A DNA stretch of 64,000 nucleotides from Bacteroidota bacterium (GCA_026391435.1 JAPLEJ010000040.1:1-64000); one strand, 5' to 3'; shown: positions 53,043 through 63,248, numbered from the stretch's first letter. Translations and numbers: made by a program. Notes: generated by a model not told the origin, from the letters alone.

Positions 53043-55013
53043 ATGGCACATACAACCAATGGGCATACACACAAATTCTCAGTAGCAGGCTTATTAGTTA
53101 CTTTAGGAATTATTTACGGAGACATTGGAACCTCCCCTTTATATGTGTTTAGTACCATTATCAATCACAAAGTAATTACAGAACAATTAATCTACGGTGC
53201 TATTTCTTGCGTCTTTTGGACACTGACTTTGCAAACTACTTTCAAATATGTTTTATTAACCCTTCGCGCTGACAACAGGGGAGAGGGCGGTATTTTTTCT
53301 TTGTTTGCATCGATTCGCCGTTACGTTAAATGGATTTATATACCGGCTATCATAGGAGCTGCCATGTTATTAGCAGATGGTATGATTACACCACCCGTTT
53401 CTGTGTCTTCCGCTATTGAAGGATTGGCGGGAATTAAAGGGTTGGAGAAAATTATTGTACCAGGTAATAACTTAACCGTAGGTATTGTTTTAACAATTAT
53501 CTCTTTACTTTTTTTCTTTCAACGTTTTGGTACAAAAATTATTGGTTTTGCATTTGGCCCAATTATGTTGATTTGGTTTTCTATGATTTTAATTTTAGGC
53601 TTGATTCAGGTATTTGGTAATATCTCTATTCTTAAATCATTGAATCCTTATTATGGGCTTGATTTATTAGTGAATTACCCGAAAGGTTTTTGGATTTTAG
53701 GTGCTGTGTTTTTATGTACTACTGGAGCCGAGGCTTTATATAGTGATTTAGGTCATTGCGGCCGTAAAAATATACAGGTAAGCTGGATGTTTGTCAAATT
53801 CGCTTTGGTCATGAGTTATATGGGACAAGGTGCTTGGTTATTAAATCATGTTGGAACTGTCTCTAATGGTATTAATCCTTTTTTTGAAATAATGCCTCAT
53901 TGGTTTTTGTTACTTGGTATTGGTATTGCAACCATTGCAACCATTATTGCTAGTCAGGCTTTAATTAGTGGTTCTTTTACTTTGATCAATGAAGCCATCA
54001 GTTTAAATTTTTGGCCACGTGTCACTGTAAAATTTCCAACAGATCAAAAAGGTCAAATTTATATCCCAAGTTTAAATTTCATATTGTGGGTGGGTTGTGT
54101 TACTATGTTATTGTATTTTAGAAAAAGTGAGCACATGCTAGCCGCTTATGGATTCTCTATTATCATTACGATGATTATGACTACCGTCTTAATCAATTTT
54201 TACATGTTAAATGTTAAAAGATGGAATCGCTGGGTGGTAGCGTTTATCATTCTTATTTTTAGTATTGTTGAGATTTCATTTTTTGTAGCTAACGTAGTAA
54301 AAATACATGAAGCACTTATAACATTTGTCTTTTCATTCAGTATGATATTTGTGATGATGATTTGGCACCGTGCACGAAAAATCACCAATCGCTATTTGGA
54401 TTTTGTAAAATTAAAAGATTATTTAGAGCCACTTGCTGAATTAAGTGCAGATAAGGATATACCAAAGTATGCCACACATTTAGTTTACTTAACCAAGGCA
54501 AATAATCATAGAGAAATTGAGCATCGTATCATTGATTCTATTTTAAATCGAAAACCAAAACGTGCTGACATCTATTGGTTTTTACATATTGACCGAACCG
54601 ATTCTCCTTACGGCATGGAATATTCCATTCGTGAATTAGTAGATGACAAAGTGATGCGCGTTGATTTTAAATTAGGATTCAGAATTCAGCCCCGTGTTAA
54701 TTTGTGCTTTAAAAAAGTAATGCAGGAGTTAAATGAAAGTCAGGAATTGGGGATTTATAGTAAATATGAATCATTGAAAAGTAAGGATTTCCACACTGAT
54801 ATTACTTATGTTATTATAGAAAGTTTCTTCTCAATCGAAAATGAATTATCCTTTAAGGAAGATTTTATTATGGATGTCTATTTTAATATTAAGCATTTAT
54901 CTCAAAGCGATCAAAAAGCCTTTGGATTGGATAATGATATGACTGTTGTTGAGCATGTGCCATTGCTTATCAAAGCCAATGAGCAGTCACTATTAAAAAG
55001 AGTTTACGAATAA
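53043..55013 (+). CDS. kup: KUP-type potassium transporter
   Basis: The 656-residue protein has 12 predicted membrane segments in the first ~450 residues and a soluble C-terminal domain. Key motif: GIIYGDIGTSPLYVF near residue 22 and DNRGEGGIF. It takes up K+ with protons in low-affinity fashion. The length and motifs are normal. Confidence 0.95.
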   Translation: MAHTTNGHTHKFSVAGLLVTLGIIYGDIGTSPLYVFSTIINHKVITEQLIYGAISCVFWTLTLQTTFKYVLLTLRADNRGEGGIFSLFASIRRYVKWIYIPAIIGAAMLLADGMITPPVSVSSAIEGLAGIKGLEKIIVPGNNLTVGIVLTIISLLFFFQRFGTKIIGFAFGPIMLIWFSMILILGLIQVFGNISILKSLNPYYGLDLLVNYPKGFWILGAVFLCTTGAEALYSDLGHCGRKNIQVSWMFVKFALVMSYMGQGAWLLNHVGTVSNGINPFFEIMPHWFLLLGIGIATIATIIASQALISGSFTLINEAISLNFWPRVTVKFPTDQKGQIYIPSLNFILWVGCVTMLLYFRKSEHMLAAYGFSIIITMIMTTVLINFYMLNVKRWNRWVVAFIILIFSIVEISFFVANVVKIHEALITFVFSFSMIFVMMIWHRARKITNRYLDFVKLKDYLEPLAELSADKDIPKYATHLVYLTKANNHREIEHRIIDSILNRKPKRADIYWFLHIDRTDSPYGMEYSIRELVDDKVMRVDFKLGFRIQPRVNLCFKKVMQELNESQELGIYSKYESLKSKDFHTDITYVIIESFFSIENELSFKEDFIMDVYFNIKHLSQSDQKAFGLDNDMTVVEHVPLLIKANEQSLLKRVYE

Positions 55014-55029
55014 TACTTTTATTTTTCGA

Positions 55030-56496
55030 CTAAGGCAATAACACTAATTTACTTATTTGATTTTGTTTGCCTATTGCTACTATCCAATAGTAAGCGTCTT
55101 GATTTTTTTGAATCCCTAATTTTTTGAATTGGATAGAAGTGATGGGACCATTGATCATCGCTTCTACGCTGTATATATCGTTTTCTTTTTTTAAGATAGC
55201 GTATTGCTTGATGCCTGTTTTTTGCGTATTGTTAATGGCATATTCGGTCGCTGATTTTTTAACTACAATAGGCGTTTCCATTGCGTATTGAACTAGCCAA
55301 GGCATGGGAGGCAATAAGGCGGGCCTTTGATAATAATGTTGTTGCAAACTGTCATTCCATCCATTGGCATTCGTACTGAAACTTTTACTACTAAAGTAGA
55401 TACTACCATTGGTGTTTTTTAAGGAGCGTACCCGATTTATTTGATAGGGAATTTCATTTTTATCTTTCCAGCCTACATTAGTTCCGGCTCGATAAATGCC
55501 ATGTCCTATATATAAATTTTTACCATAGCTATTGTCATTCCACCAATTAATAAGTTCATCATAATCTGCCAATGGGTGCCCATGTTCCCAATATATTTGA
55601 GGAGTAACATAATCTATCCATCCTTTTTCTAACCATAATAAAATGTCGGCGTATAAATCATCGTAATTGGTTTGACCCGCTTTGGTATTACTTCCTTTAG
55701 GGTCAACTGATTTATTACGCCAAACTCCAAAAGGACTTATACCAAATTGTACACCAGGTTTGGCTTGTCTGATAGTTGCATTTAATTGCTTAATAATAGT
55801 ATCACAATTGCTTCTTCTCCAATCCTCTTTGTTTAGACCTCTTGTATTTTTAGTATAAGTGGCTTGGTCAGGAAATTCTTTTCCTGCAATCCGATAAGGA
55901 TAAAAATAGTCATCCATGTGAATAGCGTCAATATCATATCGATTCACTAAATCGCGTACCACTCGATTGGTGTGTAACCATACTTCGGGTAAGCCCGGGT
56001 TAAAATATTTTTTATCACCATAGGTTAAAAACCAATCTGGATGCAATTTCGTTAAATGATTAGGAGAGATACTTGATTTATTGATATTAAAAACGGCACG
56101 ATAAGGATTGATCCAAGCATGAAATTCCATACCTCGTTTATGCGTTTCTTGTATCATAAATAGCAATGGATCGTAAAATGGACTTGGTCCTAAGCCCTGA
56201 GTTCCCATTAAATATTCACTCCATGGTTCCAATGTGGACGGGTACATCGCATCACCCGATGGGCGCACTTGCATCACAATGGCATTCATGCCGTTTTGTT
56301 GGTGCTTATTTAATAAGGCGATGAATTCATTTTTTTGTTCTTCATTACTTAAACCTCTTTTACTTGGCCAGTCAATATTTTCTACAGTAGCCACCCAGAC
56401 ACCTCTAAATTCAAAAACATTTTTATCATTCGTTTTTGGTTGACCGTTGGTAAAAATAAAAAATCCTATAAATAGGATACTAAAAATGAATCGCAT
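55030..56496 (-). CDS. Exported glycoside hydrolase 10-like (GHL10/YngK-type) protein
   Basis: The 488-residue protein has a signal peptide ending FTNGQ and a TIM barrel related to GHL10. Blocks: FRGVWVATVENIDWPS, MHLDDY-like IHMDDYFYPYRI, FGISPFGVWRNKS, DYVTPQIYWEHG. These conserved acidic and aromatic residues suggest it acts on polysaccharide, perhaps peptidoglycan, but this is not proven. It lies 10 bases downstream of a MarR gene on the same strand. Confidence 0.88.
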   Translation of the reverse strand: MRFIFSILFIGFFIFTNGQPKTNDKNVFEFRGVWVATVENIDWPSKRGLSNEEQKNEFIALLNKHQQNGMNAIVMQVRPSGDAMYPSTLEPWSEYLMGTQGLGPSPFYDPLLFMIQETHKRGMEFHAWINPYRAVFNINKSSISPNHLTKLHPDWFLTYGDKKYFNPGLPEVWLHTNRVVRDLVNRYDIDAIHMDDYFYPYRIAGKEFPDQATYTKNTRGLNKEDWRRSNCDTIIKQLNATIRQAKPGVQFGISPFGVWRNKSVDPKGSNTKAGQTNYDDLYADILLWLEKGWIDYVTPQIYWEHGHPLADYDELINWWNDNSYGKNLYIGHGIYRAGTNVGWKDKNEIPYQINRVRSLKNTNGSIYFSSKSFSTNANGWNDSLQQHYYQRPALLPPMPWLVQYAMETPIVVKKSATEYAINNTQKTGIKQYAILKKENDIYSVEAMINGPITSIQFKKLGIQKNQDAYYWIVAIGKQNQISKLVLLP

Positions 56497-56506
56497 GAAT
56501 TATTTT

Positions 56507-56965
56507 TTATTCGTTGTTGGCAGATCTGATTTTATCCAAAATTTGGTTTATCATGACTGCTTCTTTTTCGTCAATCCCTTTTATTATGGTATCTATTTGG
56601 TCATTAAATTGATCTAGTTTTTCAACCAATTGAATTCCTTTTTTAGAAAGAGTGATGTCCACTAATCGTTTGTCCTTCACACAAGTATTTTTTTCAACCA
56701 ATCCTTTGGCGATTAGACGGTCAACAATGCGGCTGGTATCGCTCATTTTATCCAACATGCGTTCCCTAATTTTTAGGGTACTTAATGGGGCATCACTACC
56801 GCGTAAAATTCTTAAAATATTATATTGCTGTTGGGTGATTTCTTCATTACCTAAAATTTGAGCAATTTTTTCATTTAACCAGTTGGCGGTATAAATGATG
56901 TTGATACCCATCTTTTGGTACTCATTTCTGAAATTAGGTTGTTGTATGTCTTTTTCAATCCCCAT
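56507..56965 (-). CDS. MarR family transcriptional regulator
   Basis: The 152-residue winged-helix protein has the expected helix pattern (ITQQQYNILRILRGSDAPLS, DTSRIVDRLIAKGLVEK, KDKRLVDITLSKKG). It may regulate the GH10-like gene or the VanZ-gcvH group beside it, which is inference. No operator can be named from this sequence. Confidence 0.9.
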   Translation of the reverse strand: MGIEKDIQQPNFRNEYQKMGINIIYTANWLNEKIAQILGNEEITQQQYNILRILRGSDAPLSTLKIRERMLDKMSDTSRIVDRLIAKGLVEKNTCVKDKRLVDITLSKKGIQLVEKLDQFNDQIDTIIKGIDEKEAVMINQILDKIRSANNE

Positions 56966-56978
56966 TATTTAAATGTAC

Positions 56979-57395
56979 TTATTTTATAAATGATTGTGCA
57001 TACATTTTTTTGAAAAAATCAAATACAGGTAGTCCGCATAAAGCACCCATGGCATCGGCTAGCATATCTAATACTTCAAATCCCCTACTAGGGACATAAT
57101 ATTTTTGGTAGTATTCCATCCCAATCCCATATAATATACACGCTATGAGTGCTAGGGCCTTTGTTCGAGTTGTTTTTAGTGATGACTTCTCACTCATTTC
57201 AAAATGGAAAAATAGGGATAAGGCCAAACTCCCAAACAGTGCCATGTGCACTATTTTATCTGCAAAAGGCAAAGACATAATAACAGATATCCAACTATTA
57301 GGATCAGGCATATCACTTCCAGGCAAACTCAATAAAATAAAAATGAGTATCAATTCAGCAATGACCCAGCATAAAGTTTTTAATGAGGTTGCCAT
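56979..57395 (-). CDS. VanZ family membrane protein
   Basis: The 138-residue protein has four likely membrane helices and the VanZ pattern PFADKIVHMALFGSLALSL and EYYQKYYVPSRGFEVLDMLADAMGA. It is of unknown function; VanZ itself gives teicoplanin resistance. It starts 6 bases after gcvH, an arrangement found in other Bacteroidota. Confidence 0.88.
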   Translation of the reverse strand: MATSLKTLCWVIAELILIFILLSLPGSDMPDPNSWISVIMSLPFADKIVHMALFGSLALSLFFHFEMSEKSSLKTTRTKALALIACILYGIGMEYYQKYYVPSRGFEVLDMLADAMGALCGLPVFDFFKKMYAQSFIK

Positions 57396-57401
57396 AATGG
57401 A

Positions 57402-57779
57402 TTAATGCACCAATTGGCTGTATGCCTCACTTGTCATAAGTTGCTCTACATCAGCAGCGTTATTCAGTGTTACTTTTACCATCCAACCGTCACCATATGG
57501 GTCAGTATTCACCAGCTCCGGTTGATTTGCTAAGGCAGGATTTATTTCTGCAATGGTACCCGCAACTGGTAAAAATAAATCACTTACCGTTTTAACTGCT
57601 TCTACTGTTCCAAAAACAGCTTCGGCAGAGAGGCTTTTGCCCACAGTGTTGATATCGATGTATACAATGTCGCCCAATTCGCCTTGCGCAAAATCGGTAA
57701 TGCCAATAGTGGCAGTGTTTCCTTCTACTTTAATCCATTCATGGTCCTTGGTGTACCTTAAATCAGCTGGGAATTGCAT
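57402..57779 (-). CDS. gcvH: Glycine cleavage system H protein
   Basis: GcvH carries the aminomethyl group on lipoyl-lysine during glycine breakdown. The 125-residue protein has the lipoylation site Lys63 ([16 protein letters not shown]) and the C-terminal GDGWMVKV. The gcvT and gcvP genes are not nearby. It lies 54 bases after an uncharacterised gene. Confidence 0.95.
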   Translation of the reverse strand: MQFPADLRYTKDHEWIKVEGNTATIGITDFAQGELGDIVYIDINTVGKSLSAEAVFGTVEAVKTVSDLFLPVAGTIAEINPALANQPELVNTDPYGDGWMVKVTLNNAADVEQLMTSEAYSQLVH

Positions 57780-57833
57780 ATACTTATTTTTAATTGTTGC
57801 AAAGATTCATAAAAAACACAAAAAAACAATGCC

Positions 57834-58181
57834 CTAAAAATTATTGTTGGCAAAATAGAGCAAAATATGATCCTTTAAAAAGGCCTCTTGTTCTATTAAA
57901 TTCATAACAGGGGTATTCTTGATTTGTTTAAAATGGGGCCAACCCTCCTCATCCTTACCCTCATTGACATAATAACCACTAGGGGAAAGGATGGTACAAA
58001 TGGCCACATGCATCAAATCCTGTTTTTGTTCCTTGCTTATTTTTTCACGGATATAGCCAGTTTCTTGTAACCCCACTAAAAACAGCACGGCCTCCACATC
58101 GGGCTTTTTGCCAAATTTGTCCATTAATTTTTGCTCTAAAGCCCACCATCTGCTCTGAAAATCGTCTGCGATTGATGCCAT
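57834..58181 (-). CDS. Conserved hypothetical protein
   Basis: The 115-residue soluble protein has W-rich and helical segments (FQSRWWALEQKLMDKFGKKPDVEAVLFLVG, then QKQDLMHVAICTILSPSGYYV). I do not recognise a named family, though its form suggests a conserved Bacteroidota protein. There is no signal peptide. It is divergent from serS across about 90 bases and upstream of gcvH. Confidence 0.72.
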   Translation of the reverse strand: MASIADDFQSRWWALEQKLMDKFGKKPDVEAVLFLVGLQETGYIREKISKEQKQDLMHVAICTILSPSGYYVNEGKDEEGWPHFKQIKNTPVMNLIEQEAFLKDHILLYFANNNF

Positions 58182-58270
58182 GTATTTCTTTTTTCAAATT
58201 ATTAAGCAAAGGTAGGGGATATCTAGGCGTAGTTGTATGCTTTGATTATCTTTGAAAAAATATTGTTGAC

Positions 58271-59542
58271 ATGTTACAGGTTAATTTTTTACGCCAAAAC
58301 CGCGAAATAGCAAAGCAGAAATTGGCTATTAAGCATTTTGGGAACCCCGATTTAGTGGATACCGCCATTGAAATTGATGATGAACGCAAGCAATTACAAG
58401 CTGCTTTTGATGAAACCCAAGCGAAGGTGAATGCGGCTTCCAAAGAAATTGGGGGATTGATGGCAAAGGGAGAACAGGACAAAGCGGCGGCCTTAAAAAA
58501 TGAGGTGGCAGATTGGAAAAAGCAATTAGATCCTTTAAAAATAAAGATGGGGGAGGTAGAAACAAAATTACAAAATACCTTGGTCCAATTTCCTAATTTA
58601 CCCCATGATTTAGTGCCCTTGGGTAAAACCCCTGAAGAAAATGTATTAGTAAAGGAAGCAGGTTCCAAACCAAATTTACATTCAGGGGCATTGCCTCACT
58701 GGGATTTGATCAAAAAATATAATTTAGTTGATTTTGAAACTGGGGCTAAAATTACGGGTAGCGGTTTCCCTTTATACATTGGTAAAGGGGCAAAGTTTCA
58801 ACGCGCATTAGTACAATACTTTTTAGATTTTAATATTGCTGCAGGTTATACCGAATACATTCCACCGTTTATGGTGAACGAAGCATCTGCATTTGCAACA
58901 GGACAATTGCCTGATAAGGAAGGTCAAATGTATCATGCTACTGCAGATAATTTTTATTTAATTCCAACAGCTGAAGTACCCGTAACAAATATTTTCAGAG
59001 ATGTTATTTTAAAAGACAGCGATCTACCAATACAAATGACGGCTTATTCTCCTTGCTTTAGAAGAGAAGCAGGAAGTTTTGGAAAAGAAGTACGAGGTTT
59101 GAATAGAGTACATCAATTTGAAAAAGTAGAAGTCATACAACTTGTTCATCCCGATAAAAGTGATGAAGTTTTAGATGAGATGGTAGCCCATGTTGAAAAA
59201 TTATTAATTAGCTTAGGACTTCCTTATCGTATTTTAAGATTATGTGGAGGGGATATGGGATTTGCTTCAGCCATCACCTACGATTTTGAAGTGTATAGTG
59301 CAGCGCAAGCAATGTGGTTAGAAGTAAGTAGTGTTTCAAATTTCCAAGCATACCAAACTTATCGAATGAAATGTCGCTTTAAAGATGCAGAAGGCAAAAC
59401 CCAATTTGCACACTCCTTAAATGGAAGTTCCTTGGCCTTGCCTCGTATTTTTGCTGCTATTGTAGAAAACTATCAAACCGAAAATGGAATTGCATTACCA
59501 GAAGCGTTGCAATCTTATTTTGGAGCGACTCATTTAGTATAA
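58271..59542 (+). CDS. serS: Seryl-tRNA synthetase
   Basis: The 423-residue class II synthetase has an N-terminal tRNA-binding coiled coil (about 30-100) and the catalytic core with motif 2 (PCFRREAGSFGKE) and motif 3 (NGSSLALPRIFAAIVENYQ). The length is normal. It is convergent with the beta-barrel gene, 8 bases apart. Confidence 0.97.
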   Translation: MLQVNFLRQNREIAKQKLAIKHFGNPDLVDTAIEIDDERKQLQAAFDETQAKVNAASKEIGGLMAKGEQDKAAALKNEVADWKKQLDPLKIKMGEVETKLQNTLVQFPNLPHDLVPLGKTPEENVLVKEAGSKPNLHSGALPHWDLIKKYNLVDFETGAKITGSGFPLYIGKGAKFQRALVQYFLDFNIAAGYTEYIPPFMVNEASAFATGQLPDKEGQMYHATADNFYLIPTAEVPVTNIFRDVILKDSDLPIQMTAYSPCFRREAGSFGKEVRGLNRVHQFEKVEVIQLVHPDKSDEVLDEMVAHVEKLLISLGLPYRILRLCGGDMGFASAITYDFEVYSAAQAMWLEVSSVSNFQAYQTYRMKCRFKDAEGKTQFAHSLNGSSLALPRIFAAIVENYQTENGIALPEALQSYFGATHLV

Positions 59543-59550
59543 CCAAGCTT

Positions 59551-60534
59551 TTAAAATATACTGAACCTTAGCCCAAAAGCAAATGGGTACATTTCAAAGT
59601 AAGTAGCTTGTTTGTCAAATAAGTTGGTTAGTCCGTAGGATCCAAACAGACGAATACCTCCAATGCCTAATTCTCCAATAGTAGCGACTCTCCAATTATT
59701 TAGATTAAAGTTACCATTGTATTTTTGTTTCCCTCTTTCGGCGCTAATTTGTTTGTTACGAGCACTAATCAAATAACCTGCACTTAGACCTGCACTAACA
59801 TAAAAGTTCCTTTTATTTTGAGGATTCGGTTGATAGTTCAATTGGATGGGCATTGTTAAATATTCGGCAAACAATTTATTTTTTGAAAAAGAAATATTGT
59901 CCATGATCATTTTAGAAGGCAGGTCATTTCTAAAACTTACTGGTTGATCAAATCTAAAATTAAACATCTCAAGACCAATACCATATTTTAAATTGAGTTT
60001 ATGTTGGTATAAGTTTACTTTTTGTTGCACAATCCATAGATTAAAATTACTTGACTTGCTGTTATTTAATTTTAAGTTATTAGGGGTTACAGTGTTTGAA
60101 GGCATGTTGCCTGGGTATAATTGCATGATATATACTAAAGAAGGAGATTCGTCGCGATAGTTGGCAAATCCCAAATCAAAAACAAACCAATTGGTAGTAA
60201 CTTCTTTTAATTTTCTAGGAGTTTTATAAATTTTGACACCACCAAATTCACCTTTGATCCAGCCATTATTAAAATGGGTAGTACTGTTTTCAGATTTGAC
60301 AATTTTATATCGTCCTAATTGAAGCGTATCTGAGTTGTACATGACAGTGGTATCTTGATTGCTTTTAATTAATATTCTCAGGTCTTTACTTCCTTGTCCT
60401 TTAATAATAGAAATGCTCCCCACTTTAATAGTATCCGATTCGATTGATATTATTTTTTTGGCGCTACTATCTTCTTGTGCCTTTAACCCACCTGTAATTA
60501 ATAAAATAGTGGCTACTAGTAATGTCTTTTTCAT
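59551..60534 (-). CDS. Outer membrane beta-barrel (PorT-like) protein
   Basis: The 327-residue protein has a signal peptide (TLLVATILLITGGLKAQ). A leading ~90 residues are not obviously barrel, and they are followed by strand-rich sequence ending FGLRFSIF with a terminal aromatic, which is typical for outer-membrane insertion. It lies 6 bases after the anti-sigma gene on the same strand, so it may be the target or sensor of that system. Confidence 0.8.
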   Translation of the reverse strand: MKKTLLVATILLITGGLKAQEDSSAKKIISIESDTIKVGSISIIKGQGSKDLRILIKSNQDTTVMYNSDTLQLGRYKIVKSENSTTHFNNGWIKGEFGGVKIYKTPRKLKEVTTNWFVFDLGFANYRDESPSLVYIMQLYPGNMPSNTVTPNNLKLNNSKSSNFNLWIVQQKVNLYQHKLNLKYGIGLEMFNFRFDQPVSFRNDLPSKMIMDNISFSKNKLFAEYLTMPIQLNYQPNPQNKRNFYVSAGLSAGYLISARNKQISAERGKQKYNGNFNLNNWRVATIGELGIGGIRLFGSYGLTNLFDKQATYFEMYPFAFGLRFSIF

Positions 60535-60540
60535 AATTTT

Positions 60541-61509
60541 TTATTTTTCCTTCTCTAATTTATTTCTTTTAAAAAGTGCTGATATTTTACGACCTACCTC
60601 CCTAAACTTAGTCTTATCAATTTCCAAATTTCCAATATATAAAATACGATCCTCGTCTTCTTGTTCTATATCTAATTCCTTGTAGGTGATTGGAATAGCG
60701 GTCGGTTCAGAAAGCGATTTATTTTCGATTTCTATTGGATTTATAGCTGTTATAGCTTCAGGCAAAGTAATTTTGGGTAGTTCAGTATTATACGCAACTT
60801 CATTTCCAACTGACTCGTTGTGTAGTATTGTAGCAGGCTCTAAAGTGAGGTTAGTTGCAGGGGTCCATTGTTTATGATTCACTATAACGCTGCTGCGTAT
60901 TAGTTGGACCACTTCATTATTAAGGACGGGCTTATTTATAGGCGTTTTAGGAATTGCAGTTCTTGTCAATACAATATCGGTCGTATTTTTTTTTGTCGTA
61001 TTCAATATTTTGTATCCTAAAAACAACATTAAAATAGCTGCAACTGAACCCATGCCGTATTGGGCATACCATCCCCATAAAGGTTTTACGTTAGCTTCTT
61101 TTTTATAGAGCGTATTTTTAAAGGCAGGGTCTAAAGTCAATTCATCTTCAATAGTAAACTTGCTTTTTCTCCATTGTGTAAGTGATAAGGTAAGGCTAAG
61201 GTTCACCTGAAGCGATTGTTCAAATTTTTTAATTTCACTAGCGGACATTTCGTTGTCTATATATGCTAAGCATTGCGTGTCGAGTTCACTGATTTGGTAT
61301 AAACTTAATTTATCTTCATAAATTAAGTTCTCTTCTCCAGTCAAATCATTATTTGAAACTAATTTTGAATTTTGTAAAAGAGACAATTCGTTTTGATAGA
61401 AAGGATTTTGCTGAACAAACAATTCGACTGCTGCTTTTTCCTTCGCAGAAAGTTCGTTGTCAACATACAACAAAAAATAGGTTTCGTAGTTATGTATATT
61501 GACTATCAT
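60541..61509 (-). CDS. Putative anti-sigma factor with duplicated N-terminal module
   Basis: The 322-residue protein has a cytoplasmic N-terminal half, one membrane helix near residue 155 (VAAILMLFLGYKIL) and a periplasmic half. Residues ~9-50 (YVDNELSA... FVQQNP) and ~77-118 (YIDNEMSA... ) are clearly similar, an internal duplication. Its ATG overlaps the sigma gene by 4 bases (ATGA), the standard sigma/anti-sigma coupling. Confidence 0.8.
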   Translation of the reverse strand: MIVNIHNYETYFLLYVDNELSAKEKAAVELFVQQNPFYQNELSLLQNSKLVSNNDLTGEENLIYEDKLSLYQISELDTQCLAYIDNEMSASEIKKFEQSLQVNLSLTLSLTQWRKSKFTIEDELTLDPAFKNTLYKKEANVKPLWGWYAQYGMGSVAAILMLFLGYKILNTTKKNTTDIVLTRTAIPKTPINKPVLNNEVVQLIRSSVIVNHKQWTPATNLTLEPATILHNESVGNEVAYNTELPKITLPEAITAINPIEIENKSLSEPTAIPITYKELDIEQEDEDRILYIGNLEIDKTKFREVGRKISALFKRNKLEKEK

Positions 61510-62000
61510 GATTGATTCATTTTTTCATTTCCCATCAATCTTGTTTTCAAAAATAATCGAGCGCGATGCAAATACACTTTAACTTGACTTTCCGATAAGT
61601 TCATAATTTCACCAATTTCCAAATAAGAATACCCTTCATAGTCTTTCAATAACACCAAGCTTTTTTGTGTTGGATTTAATTCATTGATGGCTTTGAGTAA
61701 TATTTGTTTGAGTTCATTGTTGGTGGATGGCTGTGTCACAAAATCCGATTCATGAAATTGATCTAGCGTGTGATTTCTTTTTTCTTTTCGAATGTGATCA
61801 ATCATTTGATGATAGGCGACTGTAAACAAATAAGATTTTCCTTTTTCGGAGGTTACATTATGTTTATTCATCCACAATTTTTCAAAAGCAATTTGTACAA
61901 TATCTTTGGCATCTTCTTCATTGCGCAAGTTTTTAACCATAAATCGGTATACTCCATCGGAGTATTCGTCTACACATACATTGTATTGCTGTTCTGTCAT
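61506..62000 (-). CDS. ECF-type RNA polymerase sigma factor
   Basis: The 164-residue sigma-70 protein has region 2 (AKDIVQIAFEKLWMNKH) and region 4 (YEGYSYLEIGEIMNLSESQVKVYLHRAR). It has the compact ECF size. It heads a three-gene run with an anti-sigma factor and a barrel protein, so it probably answers an envelope signal. Target promoters cannot be named. Confidence 0.93.
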   Translation of the reverse strand: MTEQQYNVCVDEYSDGVYRFMVKNLRNEEDAKDIVQIAFEKLWMNKHNVTSEKGKSYLFTVAYHQMIDHIRKEKRNHTLDQFHESDFVTQPSTNNELKQILLKAINELNPTQKSLVLLKDYEGYSYLEIGEIMNLSESQVKVYLHRARLFLKTRLMGNEKMNQS

Positions 62001-62102
62001 GGATAAAATAGGGGGATGGCCTCCTTGTAAATCGTTAAACGAAATTGGGTTGAAAATGTTACAACACTATTTGCCTTTTTTTCATCCTTAAGCTATTGAC
62101 TC

Positions 62103-63227
62103 TTAATAGTTAATGATTTGCTCCTGAATATTGACAGGGAGTTCACGCCATTCATATTGTTGGTTGCGAAGTTGTGGTTCGAAACCTGCTTCTGCAATGG
62201 CTTCTTGGATGGATTTGTAAGTGAATCGATGAGGAGCACCCGCAGCACTCACTACATTTTCTTCTAGCATAATACTTCCAAAATCGTTGGCACCTGCTTC
62301 TAAACAAACTTGGGCTGTTGCTTTTCCAACGGTTAACCAACTTGCTTGAATATTTTTAATATTAGGCAGCATAATTCTACTAATGGCAATCATTCGGATA
62401 TATTCTTCGGTGGTCGTTAAATTATGAACACCTCTAATTTTAGTAAGTAATGTATCTACATCTTGGAAGGTCCAAGGAATGAATGCTAAAAATCCTTTGG
62501 CATCTTTTGGTTTTTTATCCTGTACTTCACGAATTCGTACCAAGTGAATAAATCTTTCTTCTAAAGTTTCTACATGACCAAACATCATGGTAGCACTCGT
62601 TGTAATATTTAATTGATGTGCAGCTGCCATAACATCCAACCATTCATCTGCGCCACATTTACCATTGGATACTAATTTACGAACACGATCCACTAAAATC
62701 TCGGCACCCGCGCCTGGTAAGGAATTCATGCCTGCTTCCACTAATGCTTTTAATACATCGGTGTGACTCATTTTTTCTAACTTGGCAATGTGTGCAATTT
62801 CAGGGGGTCCTAAAGTGTGTAATTTGATATCAGGAAATTCTGCTTTGATTTGTTTAAAGATCCCTGTATAAAAATCCAAGCCTAATTCAGGATGGTGTCC
62901 TCCTTGTAATAGTAATTGATCGCCACCCCATGCAATGGTTTCTTTAATTTTTTCTCTGTAAGTAGCCATATCCGTGATATAGGATTCAGGATGTCCTGGT
63001 ATGCGGTAAAAATTACAAAACTTACAGTTGGCTATACAAACATTGGTGGTATTTAAATTACGATCTATCTGCCATGTTACTTTTCCATGGGGCACTTGCT
63101 TTTTTCTTAATTCGTTGGCAACATAACTCAATTCAGCCAACGGGGCATTTTCGAATAAAAACATCCCTTCTTCCTTGCTTAAATGTTCAAAATTTAAGGC
63201 GCGTTGGTAAAGTGTTTCAAGCTGCAT
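62103..63227 (-). CDS. mqnC: Cyclic dehypoxanthinyl futalosine synthase
   Basis: MqnC is a radical SAM enzyme of the futalosine route to menaquinone. Starting at 63227 (MQLETLYQRAL) gives 374 residues. The cluster cysteines are Cys64, Cys68 and Cys71 in TNVCIANCKFCNFYR. Later blocks LPGAGAEILVDRVR, TTSATMMFGHVET and ANDFGSIMLEENVV match MqnC rather than MqnE. The longer upstream frame overlaps the divergent M16 gene and is rejected. Confidence 0.93.
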   Translation of the reverse strand: MQLETLYQRALNFEHLSKEEGMFLFENAPLAELSYVANELRKKQVPHGKVTWQIDRNLNTTNVCIANCKFCNFYRIPGHPESYITDMATYREKIKETIAWGGDQLLLQGGHHPELGLDFYTGIFKQIKAEFPDIKLHTLGPPEIAHIAKLEKMSHTDVLKALVEAGMNSLPGAGAEILVDRVRKLVSNGKCGADEWLDVMAAAHQLNITTSATMMFGHVETLEERFIHLVRIREVQDKKPKDAKGFLAFIPWTFQDVDTLLTKIRGVHNLTTTEEYIRMIAISRIMLPNIKNIQASWLTVGKATAQVCLEAGANDFGSIMLEENVVSAAGAPHRFTYKSIQEAIAEAGFEPQLRNQQYEWRELPVNIQEQIINY

Positions 63228-63248
63228 ATCTATACTTTTAAATGTCAG

